Origin: Pseudothioclava arenosa
GTDB taxonomy: Bacteria; Pseudomonadota; Alphaproteobacteria; Rhodobacterales; Rhodobacteraceae
Reading direction: 5' to 3'
DNA length: 64,000 nt
Assembly (NCBI RefSeq): GCF_002358085.1
Contig: NZ_NTJD01000005.1
Span: 1 to 64,000, forward strand
Under the pieces are notes generated by a model, which was not told where the DNA came from, did no database searches, and saw only the letters and a list, made by a program, of their open reading frames with translations. The first letter of the stretch is position 1. Every line of letters begins with the position of its first letter. Made by a program: the position numbers and the translations under genes. Below, one piece after another: positions 18,231 through 26,157 of this stretch.

Positions 18231-19874
18231 ATGCCGCAAAACACCGTTCTTTCCGATCTTCTCTCGCTGACCGAAGCCTCGCTTCCCGAAGTGGCGGCGC
18301 TGGTCGATCAGGCCACCGAAGCCCTGCGCGCCAAGACCTCGAAAGATGGCCGTATCTCGGGCGCGCTGCTGGAAGAGAACCAGTATCAGGCGCATGGCCT
18401 GTCGTGGCTGGCGACCTACAACCAGTCGCTGATGCAGCTGCATGGCTGGGCCACGCGCATCGCCGAAGAAGGCAAATTAGGCACCATGGAACAGCTGATC
18501 GTGCAGATCGGCTTTGGCGAATACCTCGCGCAGATCCAGGGCGGCATTCAGATGAACCAGGGCGAGATGGTGCGCCTGGCCGATCTGGGCGTCAGCTGGA
18601 CGCCCTCGGACGCCGCCGCGACGCTGATTGCGGGCGGAAACTCGAACGCCGCGCGCATGGCGCTGGTCGCGATGATGCGCGACGTGCAGGGTCGCTCGAT
18701 CTTTGGCACCTCGGGCCTCGACGAAGACCTCGAGATGATCCGCGAGCAATTCTATCGCTACGCCGAAGACCGCGTGAAACCGAACGCGCATGAATGGCAC
18801 CTGAAAGACGAGCTGATCCCGATGGAAATCATCGAGGAGCTCGCCGAGCTGGGCGTCTTCGGCCTGACGATCCCGGAAGAATTCGGCGGCCTCGGCCTGT
18901 CGAAAGCCTCGATGGTCGTCGTGACCGAAGAGCTTTCGCGCGGCTATATCGGCGTGGGCTCGCTGGGCACGCGCTCGGAAATCGCGGCGGAACTGATCCT
19001 CTGCGGCGGCACCGAAGATCAGAAGGCGAAATGGCTCCCGGGCCTCGCCTCGGGCGAGATCCTCTCGACCGCCGTCTTCACCGAACCGAACACCGGCTCG
19101 GATCTCGGCTCGCTGCGCACCCGCGCCGTCAAGGATGGCGACGACTGGGTGGTGACCGGCAACAAGACCTGGATCACCCACGCCCAGCGCACCCATGTGA
19201 TGACGCTGCTCGCGCGGACCAACCCCGACACCACCGATTACAAGGGCCTGTCGATGTTCCTGGCGGAAAAGACGCCCGGCACCGATGACAACCCCTTCCC
19301 GACGCCGGGCATGACCGGCGGCGAGATCGAGGTTCTGGGCTATCGCGGCATGAAGGAATACGAGCTCGGCTTCGACGGCTTCCGCGTCAAGGGCGAGAAC
19401 CTGCTGGGCGGCGAAGAGGGCAAGGGCTTCAAGCAGCTGATGGAAACCTTCGAGTCCGCCCGCATCCAGACCGCTGCGCGCGCCGTGGGCGTCGCGCAAT
19501 CGGCCTGCGAGATCGGCATGCAATACGCCATCGACCGCAAGCAATTCGGCAAATCTCTGATCGAGTTCCCGCGTGTGGCCTCGAAGCTCGCGCTGATGGC
19601 GGTGGAAATCATGATTGCCCGCCAGCTGACCTATTTCTCGGCCTGGGAAAAAGATCACGGCCATCGCTGCGACCTCGAGGCGGGCATGGCGAAACTGCTG
19701 GGCGCCCGCGTGGCCTGGTCGGCGGCGGATAACGCGCTGCAGATCCACGGCGGCAACGGTTTCGCGCTGGAATACCAGATCTCGCGCATCCTGTGCGACG
19801 CACGCATCCTCAACATCTTTGAAGGTGCCGCCGAGATTCAGGCGCAGGTCATCGCGCGCCGCCTGCTGGGGTGA
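18231..19874 (+). CDS. mcd: (2S)-Methylsuccinyl-CoA dehydrogenase
   Basis: The predicted 547-residue flavoprotein has a canonical acyl-CoA dehydrogenase core starting near residue 163 (LDEDLEMIREQFYRYAED), with AVFTEPNTGSDLGSL, WITHAQRTHVMTLLAR, RIQTAARAVGVAQSA, and the C-terminal NIFEGAAEIQAQVIARRLLG containing the catalytic-Glu region. Unlike normal family members of about 380-400 residues, it has an extra 160-residue helical N-terminus. That extension is the hallmark I recall for Mcd of Rhodobacter, which oxidises methylsuccinyl-CoA to mesaconyl-CoA in the ethylmalonyl-CoA pathway, with ETF as acceptor. The ATG at 18231 follows a GGGGG stretch. Another long acyl-CoA dehydrogenase is possible but less likely. 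Confidence 0.82.
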   Translation: MPQNTVLSDLLSLTEASLPEVAALVDQATEALRAKTSKDGRISGALLEENQYQAHGLSWLATYNQSLMQLHGWATRIAEEGKLGTMEQLIVQIGFGEYLAQIQGGIQMNQGEMVRLADLGVSWTPSDAAATLIAGGNSNAARMALVAMMRDVQGRSIFGTSGLDEDLEMIREQFYRYAEDRVKPNAHEWHLKDELIPMEIIEELAELGVFGLTIPEEFGGLGLSKASMVVVTEELSRGYIGVGSLGTRSEIAAELILCGGTEDQKAKWLPGLASGEILSTAVFTEPNTGSDLGSLRTRAVKDGDDWVVTGNKTWITHAQRTHVMTLLARTNPDTTDYKGLSMFLAEKTPGTDDNPFPTPGMTGGEIEVLGYRGMKEYELGFDGFRVKGENLLGGEEGKGFKQLMETFESARIQTAARAVGVAQSACEIGMQYAIDRKQFGKSLIEFPRVASKLALMAVEIMIARQLTYFSAWEKDHGHRCDLEAGMAKLLGARVAWSAADNALQIHGGNGFALEYQISRILCDARILNIFEGAAEIQAQVIARRLLG

Positions 19875-19958
19875 GGGCCGTCTCGGAGCGGCGCCGGTGG
19901 AGCCTCTCAGGCCCGAACGCGCAGCTCGTAGCTGCGCCGCACCGGAAAATCGCATCGG

Positions 19959-19982
19959 AACGGGGCCTTCGGGCCCCGTTTT
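19959..19982 (+). terminator. Terminator after mcd with UUCG tetraloop
   Basis: A nine-base-pair stem AACGGGGCC/GGCCCCGTT is closed by a C(UUCG)G tetraloop and followed by TT. It lies about 85 bases after mcd and 50 before the next start codon. Confidence 0.8.
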
Positions 19983-20032
19983 GCATTGCGCGGGGCGCGG
20001 CTTCGGGCAATCTCGGGGCAAAGGAGAGCGCC

Positions 20033-20536
20033 ATGATCCGACCCGCCACGCCCGCCGACGCCCCCGCCATCGCCGCGATCTACAATGACGCGGTGCGCAA
20101 CACGACCGCGATCTGGAACGGCACGGAGATTGATGCCGCCAATCGCATCGACTGGATGGCGGCGCGCGCGGAGGCCGGGCAGCCGGTGCTGGTGCTGGAG
20201 GAGGCCGGCGCCGTTCTGGGCTATGCCGCCTATGGCCCGTTCCGTCCGCAGGAAGGGTTCGCCGCGACGGTCGAGCATTCCGCCTACCTCGCCCCTGAGG
20301 CGCGCGGCGCGGGTCGGGGCCGGGCACTGATGGCCGCACTGATCGCCGAGGCCCGTGCGCGTGGCGTGCATGTGATGGTCGGCGCGATCGACGCCTCGAA
20401 CTCGGCCTCGATCGCGCTGCATGAAAAGCTCGGGTTTCGGCAGGTCGGGCTGATGCCCGAGGTCGGGCAGAAATTCGGCCGCTGGCTTGATCTGGCGCTT
20501 TTGCAATTGCGACTGGACGACCGCGACGCGCCTTAA
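20033..20536 (+). CDS. GNAT acetyltransferase, phosphinothricin/methionine sulfone type
   Basis: The protein has 167 residues from the ATG at 20033, which follows AGGAGA at six bases. The Pat/MnaT pattern is complete: [20 protein letters not shown], the [14 protein letters not shown] segment, [20 protein letters not shown] as the acetyl-CoA loop, and [15 protein letters not shown]. Members acetylate amino-acid analogues such as phosphinothricin or methionine sulfone and are a common detoxification gene. The true substrate is unknown. It ends in TTAA, sharing those bases with the convergent recO stop. Confidence 0.88.
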   Translation: MIRPATPADAPAIAAIYNDAVRNTTAIWNGTEIDAANRIDWMAARAEAGQPVLVLEEAGAVLGYAAYGPFRPQEGFAATVEHSAYLAPEARGAGRGRALMAALIAEARARGVHVMVGAIDASNSASIALHEKLGFRQVGLMPEVGQKFGRWLDLALLQLRLDDRDAP

Positions 20537-21252
20537 CGCGAGAGCATGTCGATCAGCCGCGCGCGCGCGGCGGGCAAGGGGCGCTGACCCAGCTCGGGCG
20601 CGATCCGATTTTCAAGAAAATAGCCTGTCAACGCAAGGCCTTGCACCAGTTCCATGGCCGTGATCGGCCCCTGCCCCAAGAGTGCGGGCGGGAGGGGCAG
20701 AAGCCGCGGCGCCCAGTCGCCCGCGCCCTCGCGGCTAACCGCGCGGCCTGTCTTCGGGCTGACGAAGGCAAGGTCTTCGCGCGATCCGGTGACCGCGCAG
20801 CGGCTCAGATCGAGGCCAAAACCAAGCTCGTCCAGAAGCATCATTTCCCAGTGCAGATAGTCGACCTCCCAGCCCGGATGGGCGGCGCCGATCACGTCAA
20901 AGAGGGGCTCGGTCGCGGCGTAAAGCGCGGCATGGGGCTCACGCTCGGCCAGAGTAAACGAGGCCAGCGCGCAGACCGAGTTCAGCCCCAAGAGCGCGCG
21001 GCGGTCCGACAACACGCCCGCGCGGGATTTCAGCGGCTCAAGGGTGATCGCGCCGAGATGGTCTTCGAGCCGCGCGCGCCAGCTCAGCGCGACATGGCTG
21101 CCCGGCTGCAACACCGCCGCCAGCTTGCGCGAGGCACCGCCCCGCACCACGCCCAGATGCCGCCCGTGCCATGCGGTAAAAACCTCGACAATCGCCGAGG
21201 TTTCGCCATGCGGGCGGGAGGAAAGGATCGTGCCGTGGTCTTGCCAGTCCAT
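20533..21252 (-). CDS. recO: DNA repair protein RecO
   Basis: The predicted protein has 239 residues, starting [20 protein letters not shown] at the ATG at 21252. RecO features are the N-terminal OB fold ([20 protein letters not shown]) and the helical C-terminal part ([20 protein letters not shown]). RecO works with RecR to load RecA at gaps. The open frame continues upstream to 21393 through a repeat element, and that part is not coding. The start lacks a strong ribosome-binding site. The gene follows DUF1491, era, rnc and lepB on the same strand, the usual rnc-era-recO grouping. Confidence 0.92.
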   Translation of the reverse strand: MDWQDHGTILSSRPHGETSAIVEVFTAWHGRHLGVVRGGASRKLAAVLQPGSHVALSWRARLEDHLGAITLEPLKSRAGVLSDRRALLGLNSVCALASFTLAEREPHAALYAATEPLFDVIGAAHPGWEVDYLHWEMMLLDELGFGLDLSRCAVTGSREDLAFVSPKTGRAVSREGAGDWAPRLLPLPPALLGQGPITAMELVQGLALTGYFLENRIAPELGQRPLPAARARLIDMLSR

Positions 21253-21275
21253 GCGCTGCCGGATGCGGAGAGGAC

Positions 21276-21329
21276 GGGGGGCTGTCTGCCCCCCGCGCCC
21301 CCCGAGCGTATTTGAGCCAAGAAGAAAGG
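21276..21329 (-). repeat. 3'-end repeat element copy 3
   Basis: Hairpin GGGGGGC/GCCCCCC (loop tgtct, 21276-21294) plus the box CGAGCGTATTTGAGCC then AAGAAGAAAGG, ending five bases from the stop of the minus-strand DUF1491 gene. It fills most of the gap to recO. Confidence 0.72.
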
Positions 21330-21334
21330 GAAAG

Positions 21335-21673
21335 TCAGTCCTTGAAGCCTTCTTCCTCAAGGAGCGTTCGCCCCTCGCGGCTTTCCAGCTCAATCACCCA
21401 GAGATCGGGGTCGAACGAGGCTTGCTTGCGGATCGAGGCATCGACCTCGGGCTCGGGGCCCTCGGTCAGCACCATCCATTGCCGCGCGCCGGTCATCAGG
21501 TCGAAGCTGCGCTGATAGGCGCGCGCGGTGCCGTCGAGCAGCGCGCATTTCACCAGAACCGCGCCGGCATGGGCATTGCCGCGGCGCGTGACATAGGCTG
21601 GGATATGCGCCAGTTCGAGCCGCTTGAGATAGGCGCGCACCCAGAGATCGGTGACCAGCCGGGCCTCGGCCAT
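21335..21673 (-). CDS. DUF1491 family protein
   Basis: The protein has 112 residues: [19 protein letters not shown], then [19 protein letters not shown] and [20 protein letters not shown]. This is the DUF1491 pattern, small cytoplasmic proteins of alphaproteobacteria usually located right after era. Function is not known. Only one base separates the era stop from its start, so it is surely in the rnc-era transcript. A repeat element follows its stop. Confidence 0.88.
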   Translation of the reverse strand: MAEARLVTDLWVRAYLKRLELAHIPAYVTRRGNAHAGAVLVKCALLDGTARAYQRSFDLMTGARQWMVLTEGPEPEVDASIRKQASFDPDLWVIELESREGRTLLEEEGFKD

Positions 21674-21674
21674 C

Positions 21675-22586
21675 TCAGTCGCCGTCGCGGAAATCGAGGC
21701 CCATTTCGGTGTAACGCTCGGCTTCGTCGAGCCAGCCGGGGCGCAGTTTCACCTGCAGGAACAGGTGCACCGGGCGGCCGAGGAACTCGGTCATCTCTTC
21801 GCGCGCGGCTTTCGAGATCGCCTTGATCGTCTCGCCGCCCTTGCCGAGCACGATGCCTTTGTGGCCGTCGCGAGTGACATAGATCACCTGGTCGATCCGG
21901 GCCGAGCCGTCTTCGCGCTCTTCCCATTTCTCGGTCTCGACAGTGAGCTGATAGGGCAGTTCCTCATGAAGGCGCAGCGTCAGCTTTTCGCGGGTGATTT
22001 CCGCCGCGATTTGGCGCATCGGCAGATCGGCGATCTGGTCTTCGGGGTAGAACCACGGGCTTTCGGGCAGCTCGGAGGCGAGCCATTCGCGCAGGTCGTC
22101 GACGCCATAGCCGCGCTCGGCCGAGATCATGAAGGTGCGCACGAAAGGATAGGCTTCGTTCAGCTGTTTCGACAGTTCCAGCAGCTTCTCGGCTTTCACC
22201 TTGTCGATCTTGTTGATCGCAAGCGCCACGGGCTGCGCGCCCTCGCGCGCCTTCAGAGCCTCGATGATCGCCTGCGCGCCCTCGGTCAGGCCGCGATGCG
22301 CTTCGATCAGCAGGACGACGATATCGGCATCGGCCGCGCCCCCCCAGGCGGCGGTGACCATCGCACGATCCAGACGGCGGCGCGGGCGAAAGATGCCGGG
22401 TGTGTCGACAAAGACGATCTGGGCGTTGCCCTCCATGCAGACGCCGCGAATGCGCGCGCGCGTTGTCTGCACCTTGTGGGTGACGATCGAGACCTTTGCG
22501 CCCACCATCCGGTTCAGCAGCGTCGATTTACCGGCATTGGGTTCGCCGATGAGGGCGACGAAGCCTGCCTTGGTGCCTTCGGTCAT
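21675..22586 (-). CDS. era: GTPase Era
   Basis: This 303-residue GTPase has G1 GEPNAGKST (about 14-22), G2 region [10 protein letters not shown]3 DTPGIFRP, G4 NKID, and a C-terminal KH domain around [17 protein letters not shown]. Era binds the 3' end of 16S rRNA and assists 30S maturation. It overlaps rnc by four bases (ATGA), the classic rnc-era coupling. Confidence 0.97.
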   Translation of the reverse strand: MTEGTKAGFVALIGEPNAGKSTLLNRMVGAKVSIVTHKVQTTRARIRGVCMEGNAQIVFVDTPGIFRPRRRLDRAMVTAAWGGAADADIVVLLIEAHRGLTEGAQAIIEALKAREGAQPVALAINKIDKVKAEKLLELSKQLNEAYPFVRTFMISAERGYGVDDLREWLASELPESPWFYPEDQIADLPMRQIAAEITREKLTLRLHEELPYQLTVETEKWEEREDGSARIDQVIYVTRDGHKGIVLGKGGETIKAISKAAREEMTEFLGRPVHLFLQVKLRPGWLDEAERYTEMGLDFRDGD

Positions 22587-23269
22587 TCCTTGCTCTCCAT
22601 ACGCGCCAGCAGCGCCTTGGCCGCGGCCTGTTCGGCCAGTCGTTTCGAGCCGGCGCGGGCTTCGGCGCTTTCGCCCGATTCCAGCCGCGCGGCGATGGTG
22701 AAGACGGGGGCGTGGTCGGGCCCCTCGCGTGAGATCGTATCATATCGCGGCGGCTGTTGTCCGCGCGCCTGCGCCCATTCCTGCAACGCGGTCTTGGCGT
22801 CGCGCGCGTCTTCCTCGACGCTGTCGATCCGCTTGCCCCAGAGCCGCAGCACCAGGTCACGCGCGGCCTCAAACCCGGCATCGAGATAGACCGCGGCAAT
22901 CACCGCCTCCATCGCGTCGCCCAAGAGCGCCTCTTTCCGGCGCCCGCCGGTCAACATCTCCGAGCGACCCAGTTTCAGCACCGCGCCAAGGTCGATCTGG
23001 CGGGCGACATCGGCGCAGGCCTCCTTGCGCACCAGCGCGTTGAAGCGCGGGGCCAGCTGACCTTCCGAGGCCGCCTTGTCAGCGCGAAACAGCGCCTCGG
23101 CCATCGTCAGGCCCAGCACGCGGTCGCCCAGAAACTCCAGCCGCTGGTTGTCGGGCCGCGTCGGCGTCGAGATCGAGCTATGGGTAAGCGCGCGCAACAG
23201 AAGCTCGGGGCGCGCGAACTCATGCCCGAGGCGCCCCATGAACGCCTTGATATCGCTGGAAACCTTCAC
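22583..23269 (-). CDS. rnc: Ribonuclease III
   Basis: The protein has 228 residues. The signature [20 protein letters not shown] with the acidic residues is followed by [17 protein letters not shown]. The C-terminal double-stranded RNA-binding domain begins near [15 protein letters not shown]. It cuts double-stranded RNA in rRNA processing and sRNA regulation. The start is GTG at 23269, overlapping the lepB stop as GTGA; an ATG at 23239 is the fallback. Confidence 0.96.
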   Translation of the reverse strand: MKVSSDIKAFMGRLGHEFARPELLLRALTHSSISTPTRPDNQRLEFLGDRVLGLTMAEALFRADKAASEGQLAPRFNALVRKEACADVARQIDLGAVLKLGRSEMLTGGRRKEALLGDAMEAVIAAVYLDAGFEAARDLVLRLWGKRIDSVEEDARDAKTALQEWAQARGQQPPRYDTISREGPDHAPVFTIAARLESGESAEARAGSKRLAEQAAAKALLARMESKE

Positions 23270-24048
23270 TCGATCGCCTTGAAGAAGCGGTCGCCGCGCC
23301 AGGTCCAGAAAAAGAACAGCGAGCGCCCGGCCGAGGAGAACATGATCCGGTCGGCGCGACCGATCAGATATTCCGCCGGCACAAAGCCCAGCCCGCCCGT
23401 CGCCGCCGAGAAGCGGCTGTCTTCGGAGTTGTCGCGGTTGTCGCCCATGAAGAAATACATCCCCTCGGGCACGGTATAGACGGGCGTGTTATCGGCCACA
23501 CCCGAGTCGGTGATGTTCAGGATCGAGTGCTCGACGCCATTGGGCAGTGTCTCGACGAAACGCTCCTTGATGCAGGTGCCGCCCGCGCCAACCGGCGCAT
23601 TCGCGCAACGCGGCGAGCCTCCCTGCGAGCCTTGCGGCGCGAAAGTCTCGACGAAATCCTCGACCCGGCGCAGGCCGACCGGCTCGCCATTGATCTGCAG
23701 CACGCCGTCGATAACCTGGATGCGGTCGCCCGGCAGGCCGACGAGGCGCTTGATGTAATCGACGCCGCGCGTCGGGTGGCGCATCACCACCACGTCGCCG
23801 CGCTCGGGCTCAGAACCGAACAGCCGCCCTTCGATCGGGCAGGCCGAGAACGGGCAGGAGTGGCGCGAATAGCCATAGGCCATCTTGTTCACGAACAGAA
23901 AATCGCCGATCAGCAGCGTGTCCTTCATCGAGCCCGACGGGATCCAGAACGGCTGAAAGAACAGCGTGCGGAACACGCCCGCGATGATCAGCGCCCAGAT
24001 GATCGTCTTGATCGTCTCGACGAACCCGCCCTCAGTCTTGCCTGCCAT
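23266..24048 (-). CDS. lepB: Signal peptidase I
   Basis: The protein has 260 residues: one N-terminal membrane helix (about 13-32), catalytic Ser40 in [16 protein letters not shown], and catalytic Lys100 in [15 protein letters not shown]. The C-terminal [11 protein letters not shown] box is also present. It cleaves signal peptides on the outer face of the inner membrane. An insertion with two close cysteines (HSCPFSACP, about 63-71) follows the Ser box and could form a periplasmic disulfide. It lies between acpS (57-base gap) and rnc (four-base overlap). Confidence 0.96.
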   Translation of the reverse strand: MAGKTEGGFVETIKTIIWALIIAGVFRTLFFQPFWIPSGSMKDTLLIGDFLFVNKMAYGYSRHSCPFSACPIEGRLFGSEPERGDVVVMRHPTRGVDYIKRLVGLPGDRIQVIDGVLQINGEPVGLRRVEDFVETFAPQGSQGGSPRCANAPVGAGGTCIKERFVETLPNGVEHSILNITDSGVADNTPVYTVPEGMYFFMGDNRDNSEDSRFSAATGGLGFVPAEYLIGRADRIMFSSAGRSLFFFWTWRGDRFFKAIE

Positions 24049-24105
24049 GTCTGCCTGTATCCCTTGGAAATCTTCCGCCTTCCTTGGCCGAGCAGGGCGC
24101 GCGAG

Positions 24106-24519
24106 TCAAGGAAGTGGATCGCGAACAGGGCGCGCCTCGATCACCACGAAGGCCTGCGCCCAGGGGTGGTCGTCGGTCAGCGTGACATGGACGATCGCCT
24201 CATGGCCCGCCGGCGTCATCTGCGCCAGTCTTTCCGCCGCCCAACCGGTCAGATGCATCACCGGCTGGCCGGTGTGCAGGTTGCTCACCGCCATGTCGCG
24301 CCACGAGATCCCCATGCGCAACCCGGTGCCCAGCGCCTTGGAGCACGCCTCTTTCGCCGCCCAGCGCTTGGCATAGGTGCCCGCGACATCGGCGCGCCGC
24401 TCGGCCTTGGCTTGCTCGACCTCAGTGAAGACGCGGGTCTTGAACCGCGCGCCAAAGCGCTCGATCGTGCCTGCGATGCGCTCGATATTGGCCAGGTCCG
24501 AGCCGATGCCAAGGATCAT
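24106..24519 (-). CDS. acpS: Holo-[acyl-carrier-protein] synthase
   Basis: The protein has 137 residues with [12 protein letters not shown] at the N-terminus and [19 protein letters not shown] in the middle, the two Mg/CoA-binding motifs of AcpS. It attaches 4'-phosphopantetheine to acyl carrier protein. Its ATG overlaps the pdxJ stop as ATGA, the common pdxJ-acpS pairing. Confidence 0.95.
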   Translation of the reverse strand: MILGIGSDLANIERIAGTIERFGARFKTRVFTEVEQAKAERRADVAGTYAKRWAAKEACSKALGTGLRMGISWRDMAVSNLHTGQPVMHLTGWAAERLAQMTPAGHEAIVHVTLTDDHPWAQAFVVIEARPVRDPLP

Positions 24520-25259
24520 CCGCGCGCCGCCTCCATCAGGTGGCGCATCTGTTCGATCGCCGGCCCGAGCCCCGAGAACAGCGCCTCGCCGATCAGGAAA
24601 TGCCCGATGTTCAGCTCGCGGATCTGCGCAATCTCGGCGATGGGCGTGACGGTTTCATAGGTCAGCCCGTGGCCCGCATGCACCTCGAGATCAAGCGAGG
24701 CCGCATAGGCCGCACCCGCGCGCAGAGCATCCAGTTCAAGGTCGCGCTGTTCGAACAACCCTTCGTAATGCAGGTCGCAATAGCGCCCGGTGTGCAGCTC
24801 GATCACCGCAGCACCAACCCGCGCCGAGGCCTCGATCTGGCGCGGATCATGGCCGATGAACATCGAGACCCGGATCCCCGCCTCGGAAAGCCGCCCGACA
24901 TAATCGGTCAGCCGCGCCTCGTCGCCCGCCACATCAAGGCCGCCCTCGGTCGTCACCTCCTCGCGCCGCTCGGGCACAAGGCAGACCGCATGCGGCGCGG
25001 TGGCCAAGGCGATCCGCGCCATCTCATCGGTCGCGGCCATCTCGAAATTCAGCGGAATCGCGATCGCGGCCTTGATCGCGGCCATATCGGCATCGCGGAT
25101 ATGGCGGCGGTCTTCGCGCAAATGCGCGGTGATGCCGTCAGCCCCCGCCTCCTGCGCCATCAGCGCGGCCCGCACCGGGTCCGGATAGGTCGTGCCGCGC
25201 GCATTTCGCAACGTGGCGACATGGTCGATATTGACCCCGAGTCTGAGTGGCTTGGACAT
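24516..25259 (-). CDS. pdxJ: Pyridoxine 5'-phosphate synthase
   Basis: The predicted protein has 247 residues. [20 protein letters not shown] opens the TIM barrel, with the active-site HLREDRRHI loop, [14 protein letters not shown] and [10 protein letters not shown]. It condenses 3-amino-2-oxopropyl phosphate with deoxyxylulose 5-phosphate to make vitamin B6. The ATG at 25259 has a G-run nine bases upstream. The open frame extends to 25364 but that part is intergenic. Confidence 0.96.
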   Translation of the reverse strand: MSKPLRLGVNIDHVATLRNARGTTYPDPVRAALMAQEAGADGITAHLREDRRHIRDADMAAIKAAIAIPLNFEMAATDEMARIALATAPHAVCLVPERREEVTTEGGLDVAGDEARLTDYVGRLSEAGIRVSMFIGHDPRQIEASARVGAAVIELHTGRYCDLHYEGLFEQRDLELDALRAGAAYAASLDLEVHAGHGLTYETVTPIAEIAQIRELNIGHFLIGEALFSGLGPAIEQMRHLMEAARG

Positions 25260-25333
25260 GATCCCCCCGGCCTGATTTCGCGCCCGAGTATGCGCGACTT
25301 GCCCGCCGGTTTGAAGCCCCGAAGCAGCAGCAA

Positions 25334-25396
25334 GGGGGCGCGGCCCCCTCTGGCCTGCGGCCATTCACCCCCGGGATATTTCGGGCAAAATGAAAG
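25334..25396 (-). repeat. 3'-end repeat element copy 4
   Basis: Hairpin GGGGGC/GCCCCC (loop gcg, 25334-25348), a short spacer, then the box CACCCCCGGGATATTTCGGG and CAAAATGAAAG (25366-25396). It is arranged tail to tail with copy 5, with only two bases between the boxes. Confidence 0.75.
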
Positions 25397-25398
25397 CC

Positions 25399-25454
25399 CT
25401 TTCATCGAGCTGTAAATACTCTGGGGGAGTCCGAAGGACGGGGGCAAAGCCCCC
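25399..25454 (+). repeat. 3'-end repeat element copy 5, inverted to copy 4
   Basis: The box CTTTCATCGAGC then TGTAAATACTCTGGGGGAG (25399-25429) is followed by hairpin GGGGGC/GCCCCC (loop aaa, 25440-25454). The hairpin abuts the DUF2062 stop codon at 25455. With copy 4 it makes an interrupted palindrome of about 120 bp. Confidence 0.75.
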
Positions 25455-26123
25455 TCAGCCGAGATCGCTATCGTCGCTGGCCGGTTTGTCCTTGTGGCGC
25501 TGCGGCAGTTTCGCGCGCAGTTTCTCGAGCCGCGCCTTGAGCTTCATGCGGCGGCGGTTCTGATAGGCGGTGATGAGCGGCAAGGAGATATAGTAGCATA
25601 CGATGCCCGAGATGATGCCCGGGATCAGGCCGCCGACCAGATAGGGCAGCCAGACCTCGGCGAAGAAGCCGCGCAGCCCGTCCCAATGCGCGACCTCGTC
25701 CGTGAAGATCGCGTAGAAATTATGGCTCAGGTCATGGCCCGCGGCGGCAAAGGTCTCGGCCAGGCTGTCGGGATGATCCGGGTCGATCCGGTTGCCGAGG
25801 ATCAGGTGCCCCAGCGTGGTCGAGCCGACGGCGATGATCGGGAAGGTGATCGGGTTTCCGAAGAAGGTCGCGAGGAGCGCTGCGAGGATATTGCCGCGCA
25901 TCAGCCAGGCGATCAGCGCGGCCGAGGCGAAATGCAGCCCGAAGAACGGGGTGAACGACACCAGCACCCCGGCAAAGACGCCGCGTGCGATGCGGTGCGG
26001 CTGGTCGGGCAGGCGGTTGACGCGGTGCTTGACGTAGTGAAAGGCGCGGGTCCAGCCCATCTTCGGCCACACAGCTTCGCGGACATTCGCCCAGAAGCCC
26101 CGTCTGTCGCGCCGCTTGAACAC
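25455..26123 (-). CDS. DUF2062 family membrane protein
   Basis: The predicted protein has 222 residues from a GTG at 26123, giving the start (M/V)FKRRDRRGFWANV. A frame opening at 26219 lies inside rel and is less likely. The core IARGVFAGVLVSFTPFFGLH and LLATFFGNPITFPIIA is the DUF2062 pattern: about three membrane segments and a conserved FFGNP turn. The C-terminus is basic and helical. Function is unknown; related domains are sometimes fused to glycosyltransferases. It is 34 bases downstream of the rel stop on the same strand. Confidence 0.85.
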   Translation of the reverse strand: MFKRRDRRGFWANVREAVWPKMGWTRAFHYVKHRVNRLPDQPHRIARGVFAGVLVSFTPFFGLHFASAALIAWLMRGNILAALLATFFGNPITFPIIAVGSTTLGHLILGNRIDPDHPDSLAETFAAAGHDLSHNFYAIFTDEVAHWDGLRGFFAEVWLPYLVGGLIPGIISGIVCYYISLPLITAYQNRRRMKLKARLEKLRAKLPQRHKDKPASDDSDLG

Positions 26124-26157
26124 GTCCTGCCCCTTCGCCCGGTCCCCCGGGCGCCCT

